Assembly (NCBI RefSeq): GCF_018398875.1 | Contig: NZ_JAGWDK010000037.1 | Span: 1 to 48,537, forward strand | Source: Bradyrhizobium sp. sGM-13 | GTDB lineage: Bacteria; Pseudomonadota; Alphaproteobacteria; Rhizobiales; Xanthobacteraceae | Direction: 5' to 3' | DNA: 48,537 nt | Shown: positions 33,629 to 43,197 of the stretch, in pieces | How positions within the stretch are numbered: position 1 is the first letter of the stretch | How the letters are laid out: every line of letters begins with the position of its first letter | The notes under the pieces: generated by a model | The model's database searches: none | What the model was told of the DNA's origin: nothing | Seen by the model: the letters and a program-made list of their open reading frames with translations, nothing else | Program-made: the position numbers and the translations under genes

Positions 33629-33658
33629 CTTGAATCTCACGTAGCGTCAGGTTGTAGG
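33629..33658 (+). repeat. Promoter-like repeat, copy 3 (MerR-operator-like dyad)
   Basis: Plus strand: CTTGAATCTCACGTAGCGTC, then AGGTTGTAGG. TTGAAT and TAGGCT are separated by 19 bases that carry the dyad CTnACGnnnCGTnAG, the spacing typical of MerR-activated promoters. A short frame, MTKATTQ, begins 13 bases later (ATG 33671) but soon loses coding character. Confidence 0.7.
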
Positions 33659-34280
33659 CTTGGAAGAACGATGACCAAGGCTACCACGCAGGCGTCTATG
33701 GCTCATTTGAGCAATCAATTCGAGCGGCATGCCTTGCGAGGTCGACCTTCTCGCTTGCGGATGATGACCGATCATTCGGGTACATCTTGTACAAGGATGG
33801 GAAGCGCTCTCGCCGGTTATTGGAATGATACTGAAAGCTGGCAAAGTCGCATGTGGCCTGGGGAGTGTCGGATGATACGAATGCTGAATGCTTGGTGATG
33901 TAAGTTGCAATTGCGCAGGTCGCGCACCGCCCGCGCTGCGATCAAGCTACCAGAATCTCGCGAAGAGACGCGCTCCCGCTGCATAGGCAGTCGTGTCCGG
34001 CCGGGGTGCCGGCGTGGACCAGGCAACGTTCCTGTAAAAGGCCGCCGCAGATACTAACTGAGATTCGTGCCATGCTTCGAAGAAGACATCCGCGCCGGGA
34101 TATCGTGGGGGTGCGCCACGACATGCAATGCGGTGAGCCAGCAGGCCTGAGGTCAGGCAGGTATCGAAGCGTGCGAGCGCATAGCTGCATGTATGTCGCG
34201 GCTTGATAACCCTCTGATTAAGGAAGTCGGGCTCAGAGCCCTTTCGTTCTTCGCATCATCATTCGGTCGACACTTCAACG

Positions 34281-34670
34281 ATGGCCGAATACCGTAATGC
34301 AACGATCAGAATAGCCGCATGTTCGGGCGATGAAAGCGGAGCGCTTCAGGAGTTGAACAGCCAAAGTCTAGCATCGCTGGTGAATGGTTTCAGCAAGTGG
34401 CCGGAAGAGGCGGCCTCTCGCCAAGCCACGATCGCAATCGCGGGTGACGTCCTTCGCCCCGGCGACCGGCTCTCCCACTTTGATCAGCAGGACTGGCCGG
34501 CCGCTTACGGCTCACCTTCGGCTCTCTTCATCAGCGCGGATGCCCAGAGCGCGACGATGACCGCGGTCCTCAACATGCGAACGCCGTCAGGTCGGAATCT
34601 CACTCGGCGACCGCGCCCCATGACATCGTCGTCGGATCCGACGTGTAGGGCTCGCTCAGAGCGCGTTTGA
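34281..34670 (+). CDS. Unrecognised 129-residue frame, uncertain
   Basis: Begins MAEYRNATIRIAACSGDESG and contains ATIAIAGDVLRPGDRLSHFD, then becomes Arg/Ser-rich at the end. Codon use in the first 100 residues is plausible. I see no ribosome-binding site, signal or known motif. It may be a fragment of a larger lost gene. Confidence 0.25.
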   Translation: MAEYRNATIRIAACSGDESGALQELNSQSLASLVNGFSKWPEEAASRQATIAIAGDVLRPGDRLSHFDQQDWPAAYGSPSALFISADAQSATMTAVLNMRTPSGRNLTRRPRPMTSSSDPTCRARSERV

Positions 34671-35534
34671 GGACTCGCCGCCAACAAACTTGGAGACGGC
34701 AACCGGCAAGCATCGGTGATGCGGCAGCCTGTACGGCCAACGCCAGCACCACTGGATGCCCCCGCCGCAAATTGCCAGATACCAGATCATGCTGCGATGC
34801 CGAGCGCCCTGGCCGTGAAGTCGCCAGAGGCAAGATGATCCCCGAGCAGGCATTCGAGTTCGGCACGAGACCCAGGGTCGTCGTTTAACGCACGTGTTGT
34901 CGTGGTCAGCCGTGTCCGGTTGAAGACGTAATTTCCAGGCCCGACACTACGCAGCTAGTAGTTGACGCGAAGCACATGGTGTGTCTTCTTCAAGCAGCCT
35001 CGCACAAAAGGTCTTGTGGCACGCCGATTGCTGGGAGACGGTGAAGAATCCGTCACGACAATGGCGGTATCGCAGGCACCGGCCCGGGAGTTTAGATGAG
35101 GCTTGCTCAGTTGATCCAAATCAATGCCATAACTGCTGTACTGTTGAGTGCTGGAGCGCCGATTGAAGCCACATCCGTCGTGGTGCCGCTGTCATTCGGC
35201 CAGCAGCGGCATTGGTCCTGTCGCGTCTGATCGTCGGCAGAGAGGCACATCCAGATCGCGCCTCGGTCGCGGCGAACTGGGAGAGCCTGCCCTTCAGTGG
35301 CTTCGGAAATGGTCGTGAATGAGGCGCAGTGCACTACCTTCGTGGAGGGGGCGGCGAGCCGTTCCAGCAGATCGGCGGCTGGAGTTAAGATAGAGAGCTC
35401 GATTGGCGCGCAAGAGCTTTGAACCGAGAGAACGAAGTACATTTGCTGGCCGCGGCGCAGAACCACCCTGCGACAGTGGGCTGGGCGCCATGTTTGAAGC
35501 GGCTCGGTGACCATCGTGCCCCAGGAGAAAAAGG

Positions 35535-36848
35535 ATGAAGCTTGGACTGTTTTATGAACACCAGTTGCCGCGTCCTTGGGAGGACGGCAGCGAGCGAAAA
35601 TTGTTCAGTGATGCGCTGGAGCAGATCGAACTGGCCGATCGGCTTCGATTCGATCACATGTGGGCGGTTGAGCATCATTTCCTCGAGGAGTACTCCCACT
35701 CATCCGCACCCGAGGTCTTTCTGGGTGCCGTCTCCCAGCGTACAAAGACTATTCGCATTGGTCACGGCATTTGCCTGTCCTCCCCGAATTACAACCATCC
35801 GGCGCGGGTGGCGGAGCGCCTGGCGACGCTCGATCTGATCTCTGGGGGGCGCGCCGAGTGGGGGACCGGAGAATCCGCGTCGCTGATCGAGATGCATGGC
35901 TTTGGGATCGAGCCCGAGCAGAAAAATGCCATGTGGCGGGAAGGGGTCGAGCAGACCGCCAATATGATGACGATGCGGCCGTATCCCGGGTACGACGGGC
36001 AATTCTTCTCAATGCCGACCCGTAACATCGTGCCAAAGCCGGTCCAGAAGCCGCACCCACCGATCTGGATGGCGTGTTCCCGGCGCGACAGTATTTTGCG
36101 TGCCGCGCGTTACGGGGTAGGGGCGCTGGTTTTTGGATTTGTGGAGGCGTCGCAAGCGAAAGTGTGGCGCGACGAGTATTATCAGATCATCAAGTCCAAT
36201 GAGTGCGTGCCCATTGGGCATTCGGTAAACGCCAATATCGCCACTCTCAACGGTATGATGGTTCATGAGAACGCCGAAGAAGCGATGCGTCGAGGACTCG
36301 ATGGTTTCAAGTTCTTCGGTTATTCGATCGCGCATTATGCGGTATATGGCGAACACCGTCCTGGGCGCACGAATTTGTGGCGGCGCTTCCAAGCGATCAA
36401 GGACGAGATGAAGGAGACGCCAGGCTCAGGCAGCATCGGACAGCCCAGGAGTGTTCGCGAGCATCTCATGGGGTATGCTGATGCCGGTATCGACCAGATG
36501 ATCTTTATCCAGCAGTGCGGCATGAATAAGCACGAGCATATCTGTGAGGCACTTGAGCTGTTCGCCAAAGAGGTCATGCCTGCTCTGAAAGAGCGGGAAG
36601 ACGAGCGCGTCCGACGTAAAGAAGAGGAGCTGGCTCCCTACGTAGAGGCGGCACTTGCCCGCAAGTCCTCGATGCCCGAGCTGCACGAGTCGGACATCCC
36701 GAATGTCGAGGCGATTGGCATCGTCCTTGAGCGTTGTACAGGTAAGGACTACGCCTCGGCCGGTGGCACCTTCGCGGACCCGACCCGCGGAGGCGCCATT
36801 CCGATGGCTTCACGCGAGTCCTTCGCCAAGTCGGCCAAGGTCGACTGA
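35535..36848 (+). CDS. Luciferase-like (LLM class) flavin-dependent monooxygenase
   Basis: 437 residues, with an AGGAGAAAAAGG site before ATG. It has the bacterial-luciferase TIM-barrel pattern: MKLGLFYEHQLPRPWEDGSE, LADRLRFDHMWAVEHHFLEE (the W-x-x-E-H-H motif), FLGAVSQRTKTIRIGHGICL, NHPARVAERLATLDLISGGR and AEWGTGESAS. The flavin cofactor would be FMNH2 or F420. The substrate cannot be read from sequence. A C-terminal extension of about 80 residues after LFAKEVMPALKERE is charged and unlike the barrel. It stands alone between degenerate stretches. The good conservation in a decayed region suggests selection or recent arrival. Confidence 0.92.
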   Translation: MKLGLFYEHQLPRPWEDGSERKLFSDALEQIELADRLRFDHMWAVEHHFLEEYSHSSAPEVFLGAVSQRTKTIRIGHGICLSSPNYNHPARVAERLATLDLISGGRAEWGTGESASLIEMHGFGIEPEQKNAMWREGVEQTANMMTMRPYPGYDGQFFSMPTRNIVPKPVQKPHPPIWMACSRRDSILRAARYGVGALVFGFVEASQAKVWRDEYYQIIKSNECVPIGHSVNANIATLNGMMVHENAEEAMRRGLDGFKFFGYSIAHYAVYGEHRPGRTNLWRRFQAIKDEMKETPGSGSIGQPRSVREHLMGYADAGIDQMIFIQQCGMNKHEHICEALELFAKEVMPALKEREDERVRRKEEELAPYVEAALARKSSMPELHESDIPNVEAIGIVLERCTGKDYASAGGTFADPTRGGAIPMASRESFAKSAKVD

Positions 36849-37676
36849 CGCGAGGGCCGCGATGGGATCTGGCCGAGTTCATGGGCGGGTGCCCTCAGTG
36901 GCCGGCAACGGCCGAGGAAATCGGCCACGCATCGCTCACAGTCCTAAGAAGCTTGTGTGCTGGCCGCGCCAATCCTACAAGTGATTTCTCTGCGAAGCTG
37001 GGAACCCAAAGCTATGCGTCTAAGTTTTCTGGGTGACTACGTTGATCGGGGTAGATGCCGAATGCCTCACCCCCTGAATCCAATTGCCCCTTTAGCTGAT
37101 GGATGCCCCAATCCATACGCGAAATCATGGGTACTACTCAGTTATCCGAACTGGGCTGAGCATTGAAATCCTATAAGCATCTGCGCATTCGATGAAGATA
37201 TCCCAAGCCTTTTGAAACGGCTCACCGGCTCCCGAACGTGCCGCCCACACATAGGTGCAGCCGCGTGCACGGCCATTCCTATAGGGTCGAGGTGCAACTC
37301 GATGGACCAGGGATCCTGTCACCGGATTCGTCGTAGACTTTTCTGACCTAGATCATCAGTGCACTTGATCATTGATGCCTAAACGAAGTCGAGGGATTGG
37401 AGAATCCTACGGCAGAGAACATTGCCGTTTTGATCTTGGAGAGATTGAAGCACAAGCTTCATCAAATATTATCCGTTCGAGCCTACGAAACCTCCGATTG
37501 TTGGGCTGAATATGAGGGACGATGACAAGAAAAGCACCTTGTTTGGCCTGCTTCTCGTCGTCGAATTTGCAATCCTTCGAGCCCTATAGCTTGAAAAAAG
37601 CGTGCATCTAAAACCCCTTCTGCCCGAACGATCGATTCCCGCTCAAGCGCTAGGAGAGTCTTCACAGGCCGATTGC
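36849..37676. other. Intergenic stretch, no gene seen
   Basis: Short frames at 36957-37166 (plus), 37134-37322 and 37483-37665 (minus) lack motifs and good starts. Nothing else is recognisable. It separates the monooxygenase from the convergent nolK. Confidence 0.5.
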
Positions 37677-38678
37677 TTATGGGTCCCGGATCACGCTCGC
37701 TTGTTCGGCACGCGGAGGACTACTCTGCCGCGACCTGTGGCTCTCGTTTAGATATGCCCGGTACGCCAACGCAATGCCCTCCCTCAGCGAGGTGCGGGCT
37801 CGCCAGCCGAGCGCGGTGAGATGGCAGACATCGAGCAGCTTGCGCGGCGTGCCGTCGGGGCGCGAGGTGTCAAAGCTGATCTCGCCGGTATAGCCGACAG
37901 TTGCGGCCGCGACACGGGCGAATTCGGCAATCGTGGTGTCCTCGCCGGTGCCGATATTGACTAGTTCGTCATCCGAATAGGTCTTCATCAAATGGATGCA
38001 GGCGTCCGCGAGGTCGTCGACATAGAGGAATTCGCGCCGTGGCGTGCCGGTGCCCCAGACCGCGACCTCGCTGGCGCCGGATGCCTTCGCCTCATGGAAA
38101 CGGCGGATCAACGCAGCCACGACGTGGCTATATTCGGGATGATAATTGTCTCCGGGGCCATAGAGATTGGTCGGCATCACATTGATGAAGTCGGTGCCAT
38201 ACTGGCTCCGATAGGCCTCCACCATCTTGATACCGGCGATCTTCGCAATCGCATATGGCTCGTTGGTCGGCTCCAGTGGGCCGGTCAACATGGAATCCCC
38301 GCGCAGCGGCTGCGGCGCCAGCTTGGGGTAGATGCAGGAGGAGCCGAGAAACATCAGTTTCTCGGCGCCATGGACATGCGCGGCATGGATCACGTTCGCC
38401 GCAATCGCCAGATTGTCGTAGAGGAATTCTGCGCGCAGCGTGTTGTTGGCGACGATGCCGCCGACCTTGCCTGCCGCCAGAAATACGACCTGCGGTCGGT
38501 GGGCGGCGAACCACCGGTTGACCGCCCCCTGATCACGCAGATCGACCTCATTGCGGGTCGTTGTCAGCAGTTCGACATCTTCACGCCCCAGCCGGCGCGC
38601 CAGTGCGGAACCGACCATGCCGCGATGGCCGGCGACGTAGACGGTCTTGCCCTTCAGCTCAAAGGGAATGCTTACCAT
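37677..38678 (-). CDS. nolK: NolK, GDP-L-fucose synthase
   Basis: Start at ATG 38678 (333 residues, MVSIPFELKGKTVYVAGHRG), overlapping noeL by 20 bp. A longer frame upstream has an Arg-rich start inside noeL. It is an extended short-chain dehydrogenase: NAD(P) motif GHRGMVGSALARRLG, AAGKVGGIVANN, LGSSCIYPK (catalytic Ser), and Tyr/Lys in PYAIAKIAGIKMVEAY. VMPTNLYGPGDNY and RREFLYVDDLADA follow. It converts GDP-4-keto-6-deoxymannose to GDP-L-fucose by epimerisation and reduction, in the step after NoeL. In rhizobia this supplies fucose for Nod-factor decoration. The last 25 residues are polar and variable. Confidence 0.94.
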   Translation of the reverse strand: MVSIPFELKGKTVYVAGHRGMVGSALARRLGREDVELLTTTRNEVDLRDQGAVNRWFAAHRPQVVFLAAGKVGGIVANNTLRAEFLYDNLAIAANVIHAAHVHGAEKLMFLGSSCIYPKLAPQPLRGDSMLTGPLEPTNEPYAIAKIAGIKMVEAYRSQYGTDFINVMPTNLYGPGDNYHPEYSHVVAALIRRFHEAKASGASEVAVWGTGTPRREFLYVDDLADACIHLMKTYSDDELVNIGTGEDTTIAEFARVAAATVGYTGEISFDTSRPDGTPRKLLDVCHLTALGWRARTSLREGIALAYRAYLNESHRSRQSSPPRAEQASVIRDP

Positions 38679-39744
38679 GAGCCGCCTCCCGTCGCGCGTC
38701 TTCGAGGTCGCTCGCGACCATCTCCTTGACCAGCTGGGCAAAGGGCGTCTTGGGCTTCCAGCCCAGTTTCTCCCGCGCCTTGCTGGCGTCGCCAATCAGA
38801 AGGTCGACCTCCGTGGGCCGGAAATACTCCGGATCGATGCGCACCACGGTCTTGCCGGACTTCTTGTCGACACCGGTCTCCTCGACGCCCTTGCCGTGCC
38901 ATTCGATGCTGCGGCCGACTTCGGCAAAGGCGACTTCGATCAGTTCGCGCACCGAGCGCGTCTCGCCGGTGGCGAGCACGAAATCGTCAGGCTGATCCGC
39001 CTGCAGGATCGCATGCATGCCCTCGATATAGTCCTTCGCATGCCCCCAGTCGCGCTTGGCCTCGAGATTGCCGAGATAGAGCGTGTCCTCAAGCCCCACC
39101 TCGAGGCGGGCAACGCCGCGCGTGATCTTGCGGGTGACAAAGGTCTCGCCGCGGATCGGGCTCTCATGGTTGAACAGGATGCCGTTGCAAGCGAACATGC
39201 CGTAGGCTTCGCGATAATTCACCGTAATCCAGTAGCCGTACAGTTTTGCGACCCCGTAGGGCGAACGCGGATAGAACGGCGTGGTCTCCTTCTGCGGCAC
39301 CTCCTGGACCAGGCCGTACAATTCCGACGTAGAGGCCTGGTAGAAGCGCGTCTCCTTTTCCATGCCGAGAATGCGGATCGCCTCGAGCAGGCGCAGAACG
39401 CCGACCGCGTCGGCGTTGGCGGTGTATTCCGGGCTTTCGAAGCTGACGCCGACATGGCTCTGGGCAGCGAGGTTGTAGATCTCGGTCGGCCTGATCTGCT
39501 GCATCAGCCGGATCAGGTTGGTCGAGTCGGTCATGTCGCCGTAATGCAGCAGGAACGGCACGTTGCGGGCATGCGGGTCCTGGTAGAGGTGATCGATCCG
39601 CGCCGTGTTGAACGAGGACGACCGCCGCTTGATGCCGTGGACCTCATAGCCGAGGCCAAGCAGATATTCGGCCAGATAGGCACCGTCCTGGCCGGTGACG
39701 CCCGTGATCAGCGCCACGCGCCGCTGTGAATCCTGAGCCGTCAT
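38659..39744 (-). CDS. noeL: NoeL, GDP-mannose 4,6-dehydratase
   Basis: Start at ATG 39744 (361 residues, MTAQDSQRRVALITGVTGQD). A frame seven residues longer is possible. Features: G-x-x-G-x-D-G motif TGVTGQDGAYLAEYLLGLGY, IKRRSSSFNTARIDHLYQD, NLAAQSHVGVSFESPEYTAN, catalytic region YQASTSELYGLVQEVPQKET and Tyr/Lys in YPRSPYGVAKLYGYWITVNY. NHESPIRGETFVTRKITRGV is also typical of GMD. The product makes GDP-4-keto-6-deoxymannose for NolK. noeL and nolK overlap and are one unit. The long plus-strand frame here reflects GC-rich codon use only. No nod box was found before it. Confidence 0.96.
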   Translation of the reverse strand: MTAQDSQRRVALITGVTGQDGAYLAEYLLGLGYEVHGIKRRSSSFNTARIDHLYQDPHARNVPFLLHYGDMTDSTNLIRLMQQIRPTEIYNLAAQSHVGVSFESPEYTANADAVGVLRLLEAIRILGMEKETRFYQASTSELYGLVQEVPQKETTPFYPRSPYGVAKLYGYWITVNYREAYGMFACNGILFNHESPIRGETFVTRKITRGVARLEVGLEDTLYLGNLEAKRDWGHAKDYIEGMHAILQADQPDDFVLATGETRSVRELIEVAFAEVGRSIEWHGKGVEETGVDKKSGKTVVRIDPEYFRPTEVDLLIGDASKAREKLGWKPKTPFAQLVKEMVASDLEDARREAAHGKHSL

Positions 39745-40263
39745 TCTCTCTCCGGTTATGCGCAAGGGAAGGCCGTCATTTGCGAAGTCTAACTGAAAGT
39801 CGATTCAAATCAGGCGGTTAGGCCGCCGAGTCAGCATCGGCCGGGGCAATGAAAGCTGGAGCCCGCCCTTTGCCTTGTGCTGTGGTGCGATTGTGACGAG
39901 CTACTTTGCAATTCGACAGCAATGACATGGTACGACGCGCCTATTGAAGAGCCCGAAATACGCTGGCGACGCATCCTAAAAGCCACGAGTTGATCGAGAG
40001 GCGCGCATAATCCATCCGATTTATCGTCAGGCCGGCGCATACACTATATATACATTGATATACATTGCGCAGGAAGGGGGTGCGTGTAATCGAGAATTCA
40101 AGGACAAAGTTCAACGGACCTCCGCGAGGCCCTGTAAGTAGGCAGCTGCCGAGCGCTCCAAAAGTTCTCGACAGGACTGCTGGCTAGGCTTCGGCAGGCC
40201 TTTTTCTAAGAGACCGCATATTTCCATGGAACCCACATCATCCTTAACAGTACAATCGGCAGA
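39745..40263. other. Intergenic stretch upstream of noeL and the noeI-like gene
   Basis: Divergent promoter region of about 500 bp. An AT-rich patch (TATATATACATTGATATACA near 40044-40065) stands out. I saw no nod box, tts box or gene. An ATG at 40226 opens a different frame that leads into the noeI-like gene region. Confidence 0.5.
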
Positions 40264-40830
40264 TTGCTTCTCTTCTTCCAAAAGCCGGATCGCGTTATCT
40301 TGGACATCGGCTGCAACGACGGAACCGATACGCGAAAGTTTCTCGAGCTCTGCCCGCAGGCTCAGCTCTACTGCTTTGAGCCAGATCCCCGAGCGGCTGC
40401 TCGCTTCAAGAAAAACATGGATCTGTACCTCGACAAAGTGAAGCTATTCGAGATCGCGGTCAGTGAGCGAAATGGCAGGGTCGATTTCCATCCAAGCAAT
40501 GGAAATGGAGATGCGAAGGAATGGGATCTCTCTGGCTCAATACGCCGACCCAAGAATCATCTCGTGGAACATGACTGGGTTCGGTTTGATCATCCCATCT
40601 CAGTTGAAACTCGACGGTTGGATGATTGGTGCCGTGAGGCGAACTTAAAACGCATCGATTTCATCTGGATGGACGTGCAGGGAGCCGAGTCCGATGTGAT
40701 CGCTGGCGGCAGGAATACCTTGAGCAACACGCGCTTCGTCTACACGGAATGCAGCGACCAGGAGCTCTATGAAGGGCAGCAGTCCCTGCAAGCCAATCTT
40801 GACCTGTTACCTTCGTTCGTCCGGCGATGA
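40264..40830 (+). CDS. noeI: FkbM-family methyltransferase, NoeI-like (fucose 2-O-methylation), probably damaged at both ends
   Basis: The readable frame starts at TTG 40264 (188 residues) with VILDIGCNDGTDTRKFLELC (SAM-binding motif I), FEPDPRAAARFKKNM (motif II), ETRRLDDWCREANLKRIDFI and WMDVQGAESDVIAGGRNTL. This pattern is that of the FkbM methyltransferases, to which NoeI, the Nod-factor fucose 2-O-methyltransferase, belongs. The neighbours noeL and nolK fit this role. The frame ends early after LDLLPSFVRR, and an alternate frame continues FRSSGDEPLL, so a frameshift near 40806 is likely. The N terminus may also be shifted, since ATG 40226 lies in another frame. Confidence 0.68.
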   Translation: MLLFFQKPDRVILDIGCNDGTDTRKFLELCPQAQLYCFEPDPRAAARFKKNMDLYLDKVKLFEIAVSERNGRVDFHPSNGNGDAKEWDLSGSIRRPKNHLVEHDWVRFDHPISVETRRLDDWCREANLKRIDFIWMDVQGAESDVIAGGRNTLSNTRFVYTECSDQELYEGQQSLQANLDLLPSFVRR

Positions 40831-40913
40831 ACCCTTACTCGCCTGCGATCAGCTCTTCGATAAGAACTCGCAAGTACCCAAATCCCGAAAAGCCGCAAGC
40901 CCAACAAAAACAG

Positions 40914-40943
40914 CTTGAATCTCACGTAGCGTCAGGTTGTAGG
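40914..40943 (+). repeat. Promoter-like repeat, copy 4 (MerR-operator-like dyad)
   Basis: Plus strand: CTTGAATCTCACGTAGCGTC, then AGGTTGTAGG, identical to copy 3 over 30 bases, with shared upstream AAACAG. A short frame starts at ATG 40953 (MLTKAIIS), similar to MTKATTQ after copy 3, then loses coding character. Confidence 0.7.
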
Positions 40944-41810
40944 CTTGAAAAAATGCTGACTAAAGCCATCATTAGCAACTCAAACGAGTGCCACGCAACG
41001 TTCCCATTGAGGGATTCGCGTCTTCTCGAGCATCCTCGTGACGCTTTCATTCAGTGTGCTTCGAGAGGCTGAGTCACTTCGCGTGTTGGCAGGCAGAAAC
41101 AGATCGGAGTCAAGGAAAGATCCACAAATCCAAGAGGGCTCGTAAGAGGGCTCGTAGTGGTGCGACGTGGGAGGTAGATCAGTCCGTGCAAGCGCTTCGG
41201 AGGGCCGGCCACCCTTAGGCAGAGTCACCCATGTGGGTGAGGCGTGCGCCGCATTGGCTGGGCTGCGTGGCACGTTGCGATCTTCTCAGCCGATCTTGAT
41301 ATGCAGGTGGCGAGGGCGCCGTATTCTTTAGGAAGTGCGGTATCGCTGCGAAGGAGCTGAACTACTGTGATGCTTGCTGCCTTCTCCTCGTTTCGTGGAG
41401 CATGTTGGGAAACCTCAGTCCGCTGCTCACCGGGGGCCGGCGGTTGCGCCGGCATGGTCATCATGTTCGTGTAATTTCGGACTCCCGCCATGCGTGCAGA
41501 AGTCGACGTCGCCGCTTTCGAGTTCGTGTCACGGCGAAGCGCCCCAATGGGTGAGGCTGCGGATCCGGCAGACGTCTCGAACTTCCGAGATCGTATGCGC
41601 AGGGTCGTCTTTGAGCCTTACTCTGCTTACTGCAGCCCCATAAGTAGAGTCTAGAAGTCGACGGAAGCTGTCTCGCCCAAGTTTCCTGAGCCCGCATGAT
41701 GTGACCGTCGTGGCAACACAGGCGCGGAGGCGGAGCGGCTTTGGCCGGTCTTTCAACGGCGACCACAACTTCGCCGACAGGCGAGCCAACATTCAGAAAG
41801 GAAGCATGTC
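40944..41810. other. Intergenic stretch, no gene recognised
   Basis: Begins with the short frame after repeat copy 4 and continues without recognisable motifs. Frames such as 41461-41856 (minus) and 41374-41643 (plus) look random. No tts box or terminal repeats were seen. Confidence 0.45.
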
Positions 41811-42056
41811 TTGACTCAGGCCGAAAAAGACGTGGTCGAGCACATGCTCGCATCATTAGCGATCAGCTCGCTGCAAAGTGGCATTGCACCTACCAACGAA
41901 CAGGTTGCGCATCATTTTGAGCTATCATGCGAGGAGGTTGGACTTGTCGTCACGCTTGAATCTGCGACCCGAATCTTCAATTGCGTCGCACGTGAGATCC
42001 ACAAGGCGCAGTCGGTGCTCGAGTTCATCGGTCGCGCCACGGATCAAATGCAGTGA
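41811..42056 (+). CDS. Small protein of unknown function
   Basis: 81 residues from TTG 41811, with AAAGGAAG about ten bases upstream. An overlapping ATG (ATGTCTTGA) ends at once, so TTG is the only sensible start. The sequence is helical and soluble: TQAEKDVVEHMLASLAISSL, NEQVAHHFELSCEEVGLVVT, ATRIFNCVAREIHKAQSVLE. Codon use is even and the protein looks real. I recognise no family. Confidence 0.5.
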   Translation: MTQAEKDVVEHMLASLAISSLQSGIAPTNEQVAHHFELSCEEVGLVVTLESATRIFNCVAREIHKAQSVLEFIGRATDQMQ

Positions 42057-42522
42057 GCGAGAGCTCCTCGCACGACCGCGCAGCACAAAGTCGCCCTCGT
42101 TGGTCCGGCATCATAATGGAGGGTAGGACCGACAGGTTAGGTTCCACATAGACTGCATAATTCTGCTCGACGTCCACAAGCAGGGTACCAATCCGCCCCG
42201 ACCTCTGCCTCACCGGAATTGTTGAAGGCCGTACCCGTCCACTCTGAGCACTCTGCGACAGCTCCGACAACGGTGATGCAATTCGGCCAGCCAGGTGTGG
42301 CGCGAGGGCTGTCGATCTCGAAAGCGGGTCGCGTCAGCGCAGAGCTCGTCCGATGCACGCTCGATCGGTCCGATCCTGCCGTCGAAATATCGAGCGTCGC
42401 AGAGCATGACTTCGTCTCGGACGCTGCGGGCCTTGAGCGGCCTGCGATCTCAGGCTAGCTAACGTAAAGCGAGCTCAGATCTGCAGCTTCAGATTGTTCC
42501 AGAACAAAGGTTGGTCCAACCT
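42057..42522. other. Intergenic stretch upstream of the phosphopantetheinyl transferase
   Basis: About 465 bp without a clear gene. Minus-strand frames at 42025-42270 and 42137-42358 lack motifs. No nod or tts box was found. Confidence 0.45.
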
Positions 42523-43197
42523 ATGAAAACGCTAACGACGTTAGGGGCTGCTATCGGCGCAGCTTTGGCAAATGACATCAGCTTTTCCGGCGGATCGATA
42601 TGTGACCCGGTCCCCCTCCCATTTCCGGCCGAAGACGACATGTTGGGGAACGTCTCGCTTCGTCGTCGGCGTGAGTTCGCCTGGGGACGGCATCACGCTC
42701 ATGAGGTCTTGCGCAAATTGGGTTTCGCTCCTGTTCCGATTTTGTCGAGAGTGGATCGGGCTCCTCTTTGGCCTTCGGGGGTCGTCGGCAGCATTTCCCA
42801 CTCTTCGTCTGATTGCGGAGCTGTTGCTGGAAAGTCCAACACTGTGCTCGCTCTGGGGTTGGACATTGAAGATCATGAACCGCTAGGTGCGGACCTTTTG
42901 CCGCTCGTGTGCACCTCCGAGGAAATCGAACGTAAGGAGTGGTCCAGCAGTCGCTTCGGCCCGAAATTGTTCTTCGCAATAAAGGAAGCCGTATACAAAT
43001 CATATGCGCCGGCAACTGGTGAATTCTTGGATTTTCAAGATGTCAGTGTCAGGACGAATGATCAGAGCGGGGTCTTCGAGGCTGAGATTGTCAACCCGGA
43101 AAAGCCTACTAGTTTCGGCAGTCGAACCATAAATGGAATCTATCGTCCATTTGTTGGAGGAATTCTAGCACTAGCCGTGCGATTTCGAGGCGCGTGA
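42523..43197 (+). CDS. 4'-phosphopantetheinyl transferase (EntD/Sfp-like)
   Basis: 224 residues from ATG 42523. A TTG at 42511 would add four residues. The family motifs are present: RRREFAWGRHHAHEVLRKLG near residue 50, PSGVVGSISHSSSDCGAVAG (the G-x-I-S-H-x motif), LALGLDIEDHEPLG (Mg-binding G-x-D-x-E) and FFAIKEAVYKSY (the W/F-x-x-K-E-A-x-x-K motif). It would attach the phosphopantetheine arm of CoA to a carrier protein of a peptide, polyketide or fatty-acid synthase. No such synthase is in the window, and the partner could lie elsewhere on the island. It stands alone in a decayed region yet keeps all catalytic residues. Confidence 0.92.
   Translation: MKTLTTLGAAIGAALANDISFSGGSICDPVPLPFPAEDDMLGNVSLRRRREFAWGRHHAHEVLRKLGFAPVPILSRVDRAPLWPSGVVGSISHSSSDCGAVAGKSNTVLALGLDIEDHEPLGADLLPLVCTSEEIERKEWSSSRFGPKLFFAIKEAVYKSYAPATGEFLDFQDVSVRTNDQSGVFEAEIVNPEKPTSFGSRTINGIYRPFVGGILALAVRFRGA

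Larger units (their letters stand above)
33320..35534. other. Degenerate 2.2-kb stretch, no intact gene recognised
   Basis: Frames are short and interrupted. A promoter-like repeat lies at 33629-33658. The frame at 34281-34670 is described separately. A minus-strand frame at 35107-35514 shows no motif I recognise. No terminal inverted repeats, tts box or RNA gene were seen. Confidence 0.5.

Noticed and set aside
38647..39729. Long plus-strand open frame (360 residues) opposite noeL
   Set aside because: noeL has full GMD motifs in the minus strand; the plus-strand frame is low complexity and without motif.
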